Shown: piece after piece, positions 9,217-19,762 of the stretch
How the letters are laid out: each line of letters opens with the position of its first letter
Numbering within the stretch: the first letter of the stretch is position 1
From: Lysobacter sp. FW306-1B-D06B
Lineage (GTDB): Bacteria; Pseudomonadota; Gammaproteobacteria; Xanthomonadales; Xanthomonadaceae
Reading direction: 5' to 3'
DNA: 64,000 nucleotides
Assembly (NCBI RefSeq): GCF_038446665.1
Contig: NZ_CP151802.1
Coordinates: 310,001 to 374,000 of the forward strand
Translations under genes and position numbers: made by a program
The notes under the pieces: generated by a model
What the model was told of the DNA's origin: nothing
The model's database searches: none
What the model saw: the letters and a program-made list of their open reading frames with translations, nothing else

Positions 9217-10269
9217 ATGTCGCAAGTGCATTACCTCGGTCGCAGCAAGAAGACCAAGATCACCTCGCTGGACATCGCCCACCGCGCCGGCGTCTCGCAG
9301 GCGACGGTGTCGCGCGTGCTGCGCGGCAGCCCGCTGGTCAACGCCGAAACGCGCAAGCGCGTCGAGGACGCGGTTCGCGAGCTCAACTACAAGGTCGACC
9401 GCCACGCCTCCAGCCTGCGCACGCAGCGCTCGGGCACGCTGGCGCTGCTGCTGTTCGAGGACCCCACGCCCGACGAGTCGCACATCAACCCGTTCTTCCT
9501 GTCGATGCTCGGCTCCATCACCCGCGCCTGCGCGCGCGAGGGGCAGGACCTGCTGATCTCGTTCCAGCAGCTCTCCGACGACTGGCACGCCGACTACGAG
9601 GACAGCATGAAGGCCGACGGCCTGATCCTGCTGGGCTACGGCGATTACCTGGCCTACCAGGGCAAGCTGGAGAAACTGGTCGCGCAGGGCACGCGCTTCG
9701 TGCGCTGGGGCGCGGTGCTGCCGGACCAGCCGGGCCTGTCGATCGGCTGCGACAACTTCAACGGCGGGCGCCTGGCGGGCGAACACCTGGTCGGACTCGG
9801 CCGTCGCCGCATCGCCTTCCTGGGCGGCGCGTCGAGCCACTGCCCGGAATTCTTCGACCGCTTCCGCGGCTGCGACGCCGCGCTGCGCGAAGTGGGCGGC
9901 GCGATGGAAGCGATCCTGCAGGTCGACGCGGAAAGCTCCGAGGAAGAAGGCTACGCCGCCGCACGCGAGTTGCTGGCGCGCGGCGGTTCGTTCGACGCGG
10001 TGTTCGCCGCGAGCGACCTGATCGCCATCGGCGCGATGCGCGCGCTGGCCGATGCGGGCCTGCGCGTGCCGGAGGATATCGCGGTGGTCGGCTTCGACGA
10101 CATCCCGACCGCGCGCTTCGCCAACCCGCCGCTGACGACGGTGTTCCAGGACACCAAGCGCGCCGGCGAACTGCTGGTGGAAACGCTGCTGCGCCAGGTC
10201 ATGGGCGAGCAGACGCACAGCATCACGCTGCCGACGTCGTTGGTGGTGAGAAAGTCGAGCGGCGCCTGA
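9217..10269 (+). CDS. LacI-family transcriptional regulator (candidate maltodextrin repressor)
   Basis: A 350-residue DNA-binding protein. The N-terminal helix-turn-helix and hinge are at about residues 14-70 (ITSLDIAHRAGVSQATVSRVLRGS). A periplasmic-binding-protein-like sugar sensor follows (about 70-345; note FAASDLIAIGAMRAL and VAVVGFDDIPTARF). The VSQATVSRVL recognition helix is typical for regulators of carbohydrate genes that bind palindromes with a central CG. Such palindromes occur in front of both maltodextrin units (17850-17863 and 21639-21652), so this protein is the best candidate regulator in the window; that link is inference. I chose ATG 9217, eleven residues before the start of the DNA-binding domain; the upstream open frame overlaps the transporter gene. 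Confidence 0.9.
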   Translation: MSQVHYLGRSKKTKITSLDIAHRAGVSQATVSRVLRGSPLVNAETRKRVEDAVRELNYKVDRHASSLRTQRSGTLALLLFEDPTPDESHINPFFLSMLGSITRACAREGQDLLISFQQLSDDWHADYEDSMKADGLILLGYGDYLAYQGKLEKLVAQGTRFVRWGAVLPDQPGLSIGCDNFNGGRLAGEHLVGLGRRRIAFLGGASSHCPEFFDRFRGCDAALREVGGAMEAILQVDAESSEEEGYAAARELLARGGSFDAVFAASDLIAIGAMRALADAGLRVPEDIAVVGFDDIPTARFANPPLTTVFQDTKRAGELLVETLLRQVMGEQTHSITLPTSLVVRKSSGA

Positions 10270-10338
10270 TGCCGCGAACGCTCGGCCGCGGCTAGACTTG
10301 GCCCGGCCCGTGCGCGGTGCGCGGGTGGGGGATCACGG

Positions 10339-12288
10339 ATGAAGCATTCGAAAGACCCGATCGTGGGTCTGGCGCTGGTTGCACTCGCCTTTCCTGCCAT
10401 CGCGCAGGTCGACCTGACGCCGTATCTGAAGAAGGATGTCTACGGCGACATCAAGATCTCGCCCACCGGCGAGTACTACGCGGTCACCGTGCCGACAGCC
10501 GATCGCACCATGCTGGCGGTGATCCGCCGTTCCGACAAGGCGTTCACTGCCCGCGTCAGCGGACCGCAGAAGTCGGACATCGCCGATTTCCATTGGGTCA
10601 ACGACCAGCGCATCGTGGTCAGCATGGCCGAACGCCTGAGCACGCTGGAAAGCCCCGTGCCGACTGGCGAGCTGCATGCCATCAACGCCGATGGCAAGCT
10701 CGCTCGCACGCTGATGAGCCACTACGAACGCGATACCGGCATCTCGGCGACCCAAACGTTCGGCGACTTCTACGCAGGCTTCCTCGAGGACGACCTGCCC
10801 GCCGAAGACGACAGCGTGCTGATCTCCGTGCAGGCATTCACGGCCGACCCGACCACGCGCATCGACCGCATGCACGTCGTCACGGGGCGCCGCGTCACCG
10901 TCGCCACAGCACCTGTCCGGCGCGCCCGCTTCACGACCGATGGCCATGGCGAAGTGCGCTTCGCGCGCGGCGCCGGCAGCGACAACGTCAGCAAGCTCTA
11001 TTACCGGGATGCGCGCGGCGCGGACTGGCGCCTGATCAACGACGAGGCCACCAGCCACCGGGTCGAACTCGCGCTGGGTTTCGCGCCCGACAATCGCACG
11101 GCGTACCTGCAGGTGGAGCAGTCGCAGGGGCCGGATGCGATCGTGGCGCTGGACACCGCGACCGGACAGCGCAGCGACGTCCTGCGCGACGCCGTGGTCG
11201 ACCCGCATTCGATCATCCACGACGCCGCCGGCAGTCCGGTGGGCGCGACCTACATGAAGGAACGGCTGGTCAGCCGCTACTTCGACGAGACTTCGCCCCC
11301 GGCGCGCGCGCAGCGCATGCTCGAGAAGGCGTTCCCCGGAATGTCCGTGCGCGTCGTTTCGTCCACGCGGGACAGCCGGCTATCGCTGATCCTGGTAGCA
11401 AGCGACCGCAGCCCGGGCGACTTCTACCTGTTCGACAACACCACGCGCGAGGCGAGTCTTGTCTTCAGCCGGGCGGACTGGTTCGATCCGGCCCAGTCGG
11501 CGCAGGTGCGCCCCATCGCGCTGACCGCTCGCGACGGCCTGCCGCTGCATGGCTATCTCACCGTGCCGCCGGGGTCGGACGGCAAGCGTCTGCCGCTCGT
11601 CGTGCTGCCGCACGGCGGGCCGTTCGGCTTCTATGACGAATGGGGATTCGACCGCGACACGCAAATGCTGGCCGCCGCCGGCTACGCGGTACTGCAGATC
11701 AACTACCGAGGCTCCGGCAACTACGGCCGCACATTCCTGCACGCCGGCGCGCGCGAATGGGGCGGCGCGATGCAGGACGACCTGACCGATGCCACCCGTT
11801 GGGCGGTGGAACAAGGCGTGACGGAGGCAGGCCGCATCTGCATCTATGGCGCGAGCTACGGCGGCTACGCGGCCCTCATGGGTGCCGCGAAGGAGCCCGA
11901 CCTGTACCGCTGCGCGGTCGGCTACGTCGGCGTCTACGACCTGCAGATGCGCCGCGACGACCTGGGCGACAGCGCGCGCTGGCTTGGCACGTTCGCCAAC
12001 GAATGGATGGGCGACGACGACGCGACGCTCGCGCAACGTTCGCCCAATCGCATCGCCGAGCGGATCAAGGTGCCGGTGTTTCTGGCCGCGGGCGGCAAGG
12101 ACAGCACCGCGCCCATCGCCCACAGCCAGAAGATGGAGAAGGCCCTCAGGGCCGCCGGGACGCCGGTGGAGACGCTCTACTTCCCCACCGAAGGCCACGG
12201 CTTCCATACCGAAGAGCACCAACGCGAGTACTACACCCGCCTGCTCGAATTCCTGTCACGGCACCTGGGCGGCCAGAAGGCCGGTTGA
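10339..12288 (+). CDS. S9-family prolyl-oligopeptidase-type serine peptidase, exported
   Basis: A 649-residue protein with a short signal peptide (about 1-23, ending AIAQ). A non-catalytic beta-propeller-like region follows (about 40-390). The C-terminal alpha/beta-hydrolase has the triad S506 in GASYGG, D588 in GGKDST and H620 in GHGFH. Enzymes of this type (acylaminoacyl peptidase, dipeptidyl peptidase and prolyl oligopeptidase subfamilies) cut short peptides, here probably in the periplasm. It ends 10 bases before the convergent amylase gene. It separates the LacI-type regulator from the maltodextrin operon, but nothing else ties it to sugar use. Confidence 0.9.
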   Translation: MKHSKDPIVGLALVALAFPAIAQVDLTPYLKKDVYGDIKISPTGEYYAVTVPTADRTMLAVIRRSDKAFTARVSGPQKSDIADFHWVNDQRIVVSMAERLSTLESPVPTGELHAINADGKLARTLMSHYERDTGISATQTFGDFYAGFLEDDLPAEDDSVLISVQAFTADPTTRIDRMHVVTGRRVTVATAPVRRARFTTDGHGEVRFARGAGSDNVSKLYYRDARGADWRLINDEATSHRVELALGFAPDNRTAYLQVEQSQGPDAIVALDTATGQRSDVLRDAVVDPHSIIHDAAGSPVGATYMKERLVSRYFDETSPPARAQRMLEKAFPGMSVRVVSSTRDSRLSLILVASDRSPGDFYLFDNTTREASLVFSRADWFDPAQSAQVRPIALTARDGLPLHGYLTVPPGSDGKRLPLVVLPHGGPFGFYDEWGFDRDTQMLAAAGYAVLQINYRGSGNYGRTFLHAGAREWGGAMQDDLTDATRWAVEQGVTEAGRICIYGASYGGYAALMGAAKEPDLYRCAVGYVGVYDLQMRRDDLGDSARWLGTFANEWMGDDDATLAQRSPNRIAERIKVPVFLAAGGKDSTAPIAHSQKMEKALRAAGTPVETLYFPTEGHGFHTEEHQREYYTRLLEFLSRHLGGQKAG

Positions 12289-12298
12289 GTCGGCCGCG

Positions 12299-13993
12299 TC
12301 ACAGCGGCCGTTTCACCGCCATCAACCGATCCAGCTCCGCACGCAACTGTGGCTGCGTCACCGGCGCATCGAGCAGGAACACCTCCACGCCATGCGCCGG
12401 CACCGTCGCCTTCAGCGAACCGCCTGCGCGCACCTTCGCCTTGCCGCCCGCGATCGCCGCACGCCACGTCCCCGCCTGCACGTACCGCTTCACGTCGAAT
12501 GACGCCGGCGCATCGCCCTTGTTGAGCAGCACCAACGCAGTCTGCGCCACGCCCTCGTGCTGGTACACACGATAGAACGCCGCGCGATCGCCCTTCAGCT
12601 CGACGTTGAGCTGCAAGCCGCGCTGCAACGCGGGCGAGGCCGAACGCACGTGCGCGATGCGCGTGAGGTGCTTGTGGATCGCGTGCGACGGCGCGTCCAC
12701 GATCCTCTGCGCGCCGAAGTAGTTGCGGTTGCCGTCGTGCTCCGGCCGGCCGCGCATGAAGCCGACCTCCGAGCCGTAATAGACCACCGGGATGCCGCGC
12801 GCCGTGAACAGCCAGTTGTGCGCGTCGATGAAGCCTTCATCGCTCGCGTCCAGCCGCGCCATGTCGTGGTTGTCGTAGAACGTCGCCAGTTCGTACGGAT
12901 TCGCGTACGGCCCGCCGTCCAGGTACAGGCGATCGGCCAGCACTTCGAAGCCCGCGCGTTCATGCCCGAACGCCTTCTCCAGCCCCTGCTTGAGCGGGAA
13001 GTCCAGCACGCTCACGTTCGCGTTCTTCGCCCAGGTGTGTTCGGCGATCTTGGTCGCGTCGTAGTCGAAGGCTTCGCCGAACATGAACATGCCCGGCCTC
13101 TCCTTGCGCATGCGCGCGACGAACTCGTGCCAGAACGGATGCGGCAACCAGCCGATGGTGTCGATGCGCAATGCATCGGCGCCCTGGTCGATCCATTGCG
13201 CATACGCACCGGCCAGGTAATCCATCACCGCCGGGTTGTTCTCGTTGAAGTCCGACAGCTCGGCCAACCCGGGCGTGGTGTTGTAGAAGCGGTGCAGCGG
13301 GTTGTGCTTCGGATCGAGCTTGGCCGGCGGCAGGTTCTGGTGATCGGCGACGAGCTTGCCGTCGCGATCGAACACCTGCCCGTACTTCGGCTGCGGCTTG
13401 GGCATCGAGTACGACGGCGAGCCGTGGTTGCCCACGATGTCCAGCACCAGCTTCATGTCCTGCCCGTGCACGGCGTCGGCCAGGCCCTTGAAATCCAGGC
13501 CCGGGCTGGGTAGGTGTTCGTCGAGCTCGTAGAAGTTGACGCCCCAGTAGCCGTGGTAGCCCGTCTTGCCGCCGTCGGTGAGGAAGCCGCCCTTCACTGC
13601 GGGCTTGCCGCCTGTGAACGCTTCGTCCGGGTTGTCGATGATCGGCGTGACCCACAGCGCGGTGAAGCCCATGCCGCGGATGTAATCCAGGTGATCGACG
13701 ATGCCCTTGAAGTCGCCGCCGAGGTAACCGATGTTGTCGCCCGCATCGCTGCCGGGCGTGGGACGGTCGAACGTGCGCTTCGCCGGATCCGCGCCGCCCT
13801 GGTCGCGATGGTCGTTGGAGGGGTCGCCGTTGACGAAGCGGTCGGTGACGACAAAGTACACCGCCTCCTTCGCGAACGGTTCCAGCGTGCCGTAGTAGTC
13901 GGGCACGGCATCGGCGGCGTGTGCAGAACCCGCGCACACCGCGAGCGCCAGCGCACAGGCCAGCAGGGAACGGCGACGAACGTTGGAATGCAT
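12299..13993 (-). CDS. Exported alpha-amylase, glycoside hydrolase family 13
   Basis: A 564-residue enzyme with a signal peptide (about 1-26, ending GSAHA). The GH13 barrel contains the catalytic nucleophile D278 (ALRIDTIGW), the acid/base E307 (FGEAFD) and the transition-state stabiliser D377 (DNHDMA). A small all-beta domain closes the protein. It should cut alpha-1,4 bonds in starch, maltodextrin or cyclodextrin outside the cytoplasm. It is the last gene of the minus-strand operon glycosidase - permease - amylase. Its AGGAG lies seven bases before the ATG and overlaps the stop region of the permease gene, so coupled translation is likely. Confidence 0.92.
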   Translation of the reverse strand: MHSNVRRRSLLACALALAVCAGSAHAADAVPDYYGTLEPFAKEAVYFVVTDRFVNGDPSNDHRDQGGADPAKRTFDRPTPGSDAGDNIGYLGGDFKGIVDHLDYIRGMGFTALWVTPIIDNPDEAFTGGKPAVKGGFLTDGGKTGYHGYWGVNFYELDEHLPSPGLDFKGLADAVHGQDMKLVLDIVGNHGSPSYSMPKPQPKYGQVFDRDGKLVADHQNLPPAKLDPKHNPLHRFYNTTPGLAELSDFNENNPAVMDYLAGAYAQWIDQGADALRIDTIGWLPHPFWHEFVARMRKERPGMFMFGEAFDYDATKIAEHTWAKNANVSVLDFPLKQGLEKAFGHERAGFEVLADRLYLDGGPYANPYELATFYDNHDMARLDASDEGFIDAHNWLFTARGIPVVYYGSEVGFMRGRPEHDGNRNYFGAQRIVDAPSHAIHKHLTRIAHVRSASPALQRGLQLNVELKGDRAAFYRVYQHEGVAQTALVLLNKGDAPASFDVKRYVQAGTWRAAIAGGKAKVRAGGSLKATVPAHGVEVFLLDAPVTQPQLRAELDRLMAVKRPL

Positions 13994-14003
13994 GCAGTGC
14001 TCC

Positions 14004-15494
14004 TCAATGACCGTTGGCGACAGCCGCCGCAGCGCGCGGCTCGTGCACGCGCAGCACGCACAGGCCGGCGACGATCAGGCTGATGCCGCCGATGGTCAGC
14101 GCCTGGATCGGATGTCCACCGAAGAAATGCTTGAGCAGGAAGCCCAGCAGGCTTGCCGCCACCAGCTGCGGAATGACGATGAAGAAATTGAAGATGCCCA
14201 TGAACACGCCCATCTTTTCCGCCGGCACGCTGTCGGACAGCAGCGCGTAGGGCAGCGACAGGATCGAGGCCCAGGCGAAGCCCACGCCGACCATCGACAG
14301 CAGCAGCCAGTGCGGATCGCGGATCATCAGGAACGACAGCAGGCCCAGTCCGCCCAGCGAGACGTTGACCAGGTGGCTCACGCGCAGGCCCATGCGCCGC
14401 ACCATCCACGGGATCACCACCGCCGCCAACGCGGCGAAGCCGTTGTACGCGGCGAACAGCACGCCGACCCAGTTGGCGCCGTCGTTGTAGGCCGCCGACG
14501 CGGTATCGGAGCTGCCGAAGTGCACCTGCGTGACCGCGCCGGTGGTGTAGATCCACATCGCGAACAGTGCGAACCAGGAGAAGAACTGCACGACGGCGAG
14601 CTTGCGCATTTCCGCCGGCATGTCGTGCAGGTCGCCGACGATCTGCGCGAACGCGCCGCGGCCCTGCAAACCGCTGGCGACGATCAGCGACGCGCCATAG
14701 GCGATGAGCAGACCCGCGAGGATGTAGAGCTGCTTGTCCAGCGCCAGCTGCCACACCGCGAACGCGGCGGCGACGCCGACCAGCAGCCACACCGCACCGT
14801 TGCGCCGGGCGCGTGCGCCATCCAGCGGACGCTGTGGCGCGCGCGCCACGGTGTCGTGCGCGCGCAGCACCTCGGGCGGGTATTCGCGCGTGCGCAGCAC
14901 CGTCCAGCCCACGGCGAGCAGCAGCACCGCGCCGCCGAAGTAGAACGCGTAGCGCACCGTGTCGGGTACTTCGCCCGGCCCGGCGGTGTTGCCCACGCCC
15001 GCCTGCGCCAGCAGCCACGGCAGCAGGCTGGCGATCACCGAGCCCACGCCGATGAAGAAGCTCTGCATCGCATAGCCGCTGGCGCGTTGCGAGGTCGGCA
15101 ACTGGTCGCCGACGAAGGCGCGGAACGGCTCCATCGAGATGTTGATCGACGCGTCCAGCACCCACAGCAGGCCGGCGGCGATCCACAAGGTCGGCGAGTT
15201 CGGCATGAAGAACAGCGCCAGCGTCGCCAGCACCGCGCCGATCAGGAAGTACGGACGACGACGCCCCAGGCGCGTCCAGGTGCGGTCGCTCAGGTAGCCC
15301 ACGATCGGCTGCACGATCAGGCCCGTCAGCGGCGCGGCGATCCACAGCACCGGGATGTCGTCCATGCTCGCGCCGAGCGTCTGGAAGATGCGGCTGACGT
15401 TGGCGTTCTGTAGCGCGAAGCCGAACTGGATACCGAGGAAGCCGAAGCACATGTTCCAGATCTGCCAGAACGACAGGCGCGGTTTCGTGCTCAT
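14004..15494 (-). CDS. MFS sugar permease, SLC45/glycoside-pentoside-hexuronide-like (probable maltose uptake)
   Basis: A 496-residue inner-membrane protein with about twelve membrane segments. The start FWQIWNMCFGFLGIQFGFALQNANVSRIFQ, the loop DRTWTRLGRRRPYFLIGA and the later LSDSVPAEKMGVFMG are characteristic of the SLC45-like sugar porters found in Xanthomonad and Caulobacter maltose and sucrose loci. It should carry maltose or short maltodextrins into the cytoplasm, where the alpha-glucosidase encoded divergently would cleave them. Its ATG overlaps the stop of the upstream glycosidase gene (ATGA), and AGAAGG lies seven bases upstream. The exact substrate is inferred from context. Confidence 0.9.
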   Translation of the reverse strand: MSTKPRLSFWQIWNMCFGFLGIQFGFALQNANVSRIFQTLGASMDDIPVLWIAAPLTGLIVQPIVGYLSDRTWTRLGRRRPYFLIGAVLATLALFFMPNSPTLWIAAGLLWVLDASINISMEPFRAFVGDQLPTSQRASGYAMQSFFIGVGSVIASLLPWLLAQAGVGNTAGPGEVPDTVRYAFYFGGAVLLLAVGWTVLRTREYPPEVLRAHDTVARAPQRPLDGARARRNGAVWLLVGVAAAFAVWQLALDKQLYILAGLLIAYGASLIVASGLQGRGAFAQIVGDLHDMPAEMRKLAVVQFFSWFALFAMWIYTTGAVTQVHFGSSDTASAAYNDGANWVGVLFAAYNGFAALAAVVIPWMVRRMGLRVSHLVNVSLGGLGLLSFLMIRDPHWLLLSMVGVGFAWASILSLPYALLSDSVPAEKMGVFMGIFNFFIVIPQLVAASLLGFLLKHFFGGHPIQALTIGGISLIVAGLCVLRVHEPRAAAAVANGH

Positions 15495-17791
15495 GGAGAA
15501 GCCTTCTGATTGATTGGAGCCGCGTTGACCGGCATCGCGTGCAGCGCGCCGATGTCGGCCGAGTTGAGCGGCCCGTCGACGCCGCCCGTGCCCCCGGTAT
15601 AGCGCGCGTTGTGTCGAAGGTAGGACATGTTGATGCCGTCGCGCAGCGCGAGGCGGCACGTCGCGCCCTTCGGAACCTCGACCACGACCGGACTGGAGCG
15701 CTGCAGCGCCGCGCCGTGCGGCATCACCAGCGTGCCGGTCTGCTCGGCCATGCCGTCGCATTGCACCACCAGCGTCTTCACCGCCGCCGTGATGCCGGTG
15801 TTGATCGGGCCGTACGTGTTGCGGAAGTCGACGCTGAGCGCGTAGCGACCCGCGCGCGGTGCGCGCCAGGTGCGCGGCCAATCGCCGTCGATCGCCACCT
15901 CGGCGCCGACGCAGCGCGTGGGCGAGTGCAGCGACTCGATGCCGTCGTGAACGCGCGTGAGGCTGGCGCATTGGCGTGCGTCGCGCACGTCGAGGCGCGC
16001 GCTCGAAGCCATCGGTGATGCGCGCGTCTTCAAGACGCCGTCGACATACAGGTTCTGGCCGGCGGGAACGTCGATGCGCCAATGCGCTCCGTCGCGCTTC
16101 ATCGCCGGCGCCTCCGGCGATGCCGGCGCGAACGCCGCGGCGTCGAGGTGCGAAGGCTCGACCACCGGCGCGCCGCGCAACGGCACCAGGTACACCGTCT
16201 CGCGCTCGCCGTCGCGCTCGACAGGTCCGTGCACCAGCAAGTCGCCCTCGCCGGCCGGCGGTCGCACGATGACGACCTCGCGTCCGGGCATCGACAGGGT
16301 GATGCGGACGCCGTCGCCGAACAGCAGCGGCACCAGCGACGTCGGGATCTTCGGCTCAACGCTGCCATCGGCCTGCAGGCCGAACACGCCCTCCATCACC
16401 ATCTGCAGATAGCCCGCGACCGACCACAGCTGGCGCGGCGAATTCACGACGGGCCCACTGAGCGCGCCGTCGTCCACGTGCACGGCCTGCGTGCGCAGCT
16501 CGTAGTTCTCCATGTTCGATCCCGCCAGCGCCGCGCCGCGCAGGATCGAACGGATCTCGTGATCGATGCGCGCGGCGTCATTCGTGGTACGCGCGGCACG
16601 CAGCGCGTAGGCACTGACGAAGGGCCAGATCGCGCGGTTGTGATAGATCGCGATGCCGGGCTGCTGCGGCCAGATGACCGGGCTGCCGGAGTCCAGCATC
16701 GGGTAGTTCGCCAGCGCGCGGCGTGCGCGATGCGGCGGCGCGATGCCGCTTTCGACCAGCAGCGACAGGCCGAGCAGGTCGTAGGCTTCGAACGGCACCG
16801 GATGCGCGGCGGTGCCGATGTAGCTCATGTACAGGCCGCGGTCTTCGCGCCAGAAGCGCCGCTCGATCTGCGCCGCCAGTGCTTTGGCCTGGCGCGCGTA
16901 CTCGTCCGCGCGGGCGTCGCCGCGTTCGCGCGCCATGCGTTCGCCCAGTCGCAACGCTTCGTAATGCAGGACGTTGGTGGAGAGCGCGAAGGATTGCGCG
17001 AGGAACGCGACGTCGTTCGACGTCCAGCGCGGGTACGACTGCTCGCGCCAGTCGAGGAAGGACGTCTCGCCGCGGTACAGGCCCGTGTCCGCGTCGAACA
17101 CGTATTGCCGATCCTGCGCCAGCGTGTCCGTCAACGCGGCCCACACTTCATCGCGGAAACGCCCGGCGTCCGCATCGGCGGCGGGGGCATCGAGCAGGCC
17201 GCGTGCGGCAAGGAACCAAACCACGCGATCGCTGCTGATCGGCCAGCTGCCGCCCGAGCCCGTGTCCTGCACCACGTAGGTGCCCTGCGGCGCACCGGCG
17301 CGCAGGTCGGACAGCTTGAAGCGCAGCGCGGCGCGCGTGCGTTCCGGGCGCAGGCGCGCCAGCGCCAGATCGGCGGCGAACGACAGGTCGCGCGTCCACA
17401 CGTAGCGCCATTTCTCGCCCGTCTCGAAACACGGGCATGGAATCGGGCGGCCGTTGTCGTAGGCGTTGTCGCTGATCGATTCGACTTGCGCCTGCGTCAG
17501 TTCCTTCTGCGCCAGCGCGAACAGGCCGTCGAACAACGGGCTCGCGGTGCGGCTGCGAAGTGCTTGCGCTGGAATCCCGATGTCCTTCGCGTCGGCCGCG
17601 CCGGGATGCAGGCGCCAGCCATCGCCGTCGCTGCGCATGCGGGCCTGATGGCCCTGCCACGTGAGGCTGTCCCGCCATTCCACGTCGACCGAAGCCGCCT
17701 CGACGGCCGTCGCGACGCCCGCAAGCGCCAGCGCGATCGCGAGCGTGGCGCGTGGCATGCAGCGCATCGGCGCCGGACGGGTTCGATTCAT
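15491..17791 (-). CDS. Exported six-hairpin (alpha/alpha)6 glycosidase, debranching-enzyme-like
   Basis: A 766-residue protein with a signal peptide (about 1-34). It contains a long (alpha/alpha)6-barrel region (about 80-480) with motifs such as WRYVWTRDLSFAADLAL, WPISSDRVVWFL, WTSNDVAFLAQSF and the late Glu in SNMENYELRT. A beta-sandwich C-terminal part follows. The barrel resembles GH15/amylo-1,6-glucosidase-type enzymes, so removal of glucose or branches from maltodextrins in the periplasm is likely, but the exact family is uncertain. I chose ATG 17791, which has GGGGAAG just upstream and is followed directly by the signal peptide. It is the first gene of the operon and faces the alpha-glucosidase gene across a 209-base divergent promoter region with a palindromic site. 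Confidence 0.82.
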   Translation of the reverse strand: MNRTRPAPMRCMPRATLAIALALAGVATAVEAASVDVEWRDSLTWQGHQARMRSDGDGWRLHPGAADAKDIGIPAQALRSRTASPLFDGLFALAQKELTQAQVESISDNAYDNGRPIPCPCFETGEKWRYVWTRDLSFAADLALARLRPERTRAALRFKLSDLRAGAPQGTYVVQDTGSGGSWPISSDRVVWFLAARGLLDAPAADADAGRFRDEVWAALTDTLAQDRQYVFDADTGLYRGETSFLDWREQSYPRWTSNDVAFLAQSFALSTNVLHYEALRLGERMARERGDARADEYARQAKALAAQIERRFWREDRGLYMSYIGTAAHPVPFEAYDLLGLSLLVESGIAPPHRARRALANYPMLDSGSPVIWPQQPGIAIYHNRAIWPFVSAYALRAARTTNDAARIDHEIRSILRGAALAGSNMENYELRTQAVHVDDGALSGPVVNSPRQLWSVAGYLQMVMEGVFGLQADGSVEPKIPTSLVPLLFGDGVRITLSMPGREVVIVRPPAGEGDLLVHGPVERDGERETVYLVPLRGAPVVEPSHLDAAAFAPASPEAPAMKRDGAHWRIDVPAGQNLYVDGVLKTRASPMASSARLDVRDARQCASLTRVHDGIESLHSPTRCVGAEVAIDGDWPRTWRAPRAGRYALSVDFRNTYGPINTGITAAVKTLVVQCDGMAEQTGTLVMPHGAALQRSSPVVVEVPKGATCRLALRDGINMSYLRHNARYTGGTGGVDGPLNSADIGALHAMPVNAAPINQKASP

Positions 17792-17849
17792 GCAGCTTCC
17801 CCAGCTCAGTCGCGCCATGGTAGTGCGCGGGGCCGGCGGCGGCGCCGGC

Positions 17850-17863
17850 TGTATACGTATTCA
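17850..17863. promoter_or_regulatory. Candidate LacI-type operator in the divergent maltodextrin promoter
   Basis: TGTATACGTATTCA is a near-palindrome centred on CG, as expected for LacI-family sites. Read on the minus strand, the 19-base string GGCGATGAATACGTATACA matches the site upstream of the TonB-dependent receptor gene at 18 of 19 positions. It lies between the glycosidase operon and the alpha-glucosidase gene and could control both. Confidence 0.7.
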
Positions 17864-18000
17864 TCGCCGGCATCGGCCCGCGGCAATGTCCAGCGGCGGG
17901 GCCTCGTGGAATAGTGCACGCCATCGCGCGCCAGCAGGCGCGTGCATACGATCGATTCGGCACGGACGGCACGGCAGACACAGGGACGGCAGCGTCGGGG

Positions 18001-19653
<1,653 letters not shown>

Positions 19654-19762
19654 GGTCCTCGTGCGAATCGCTCGCTACCGCTCCTGCCCCCTCCCCTGCT
19701 CGCAGGGAAGGGTTGGGGAGGGGTCGCGAAGCCGCACCGCGGCTAGCTCCGCGCTGACGCGC

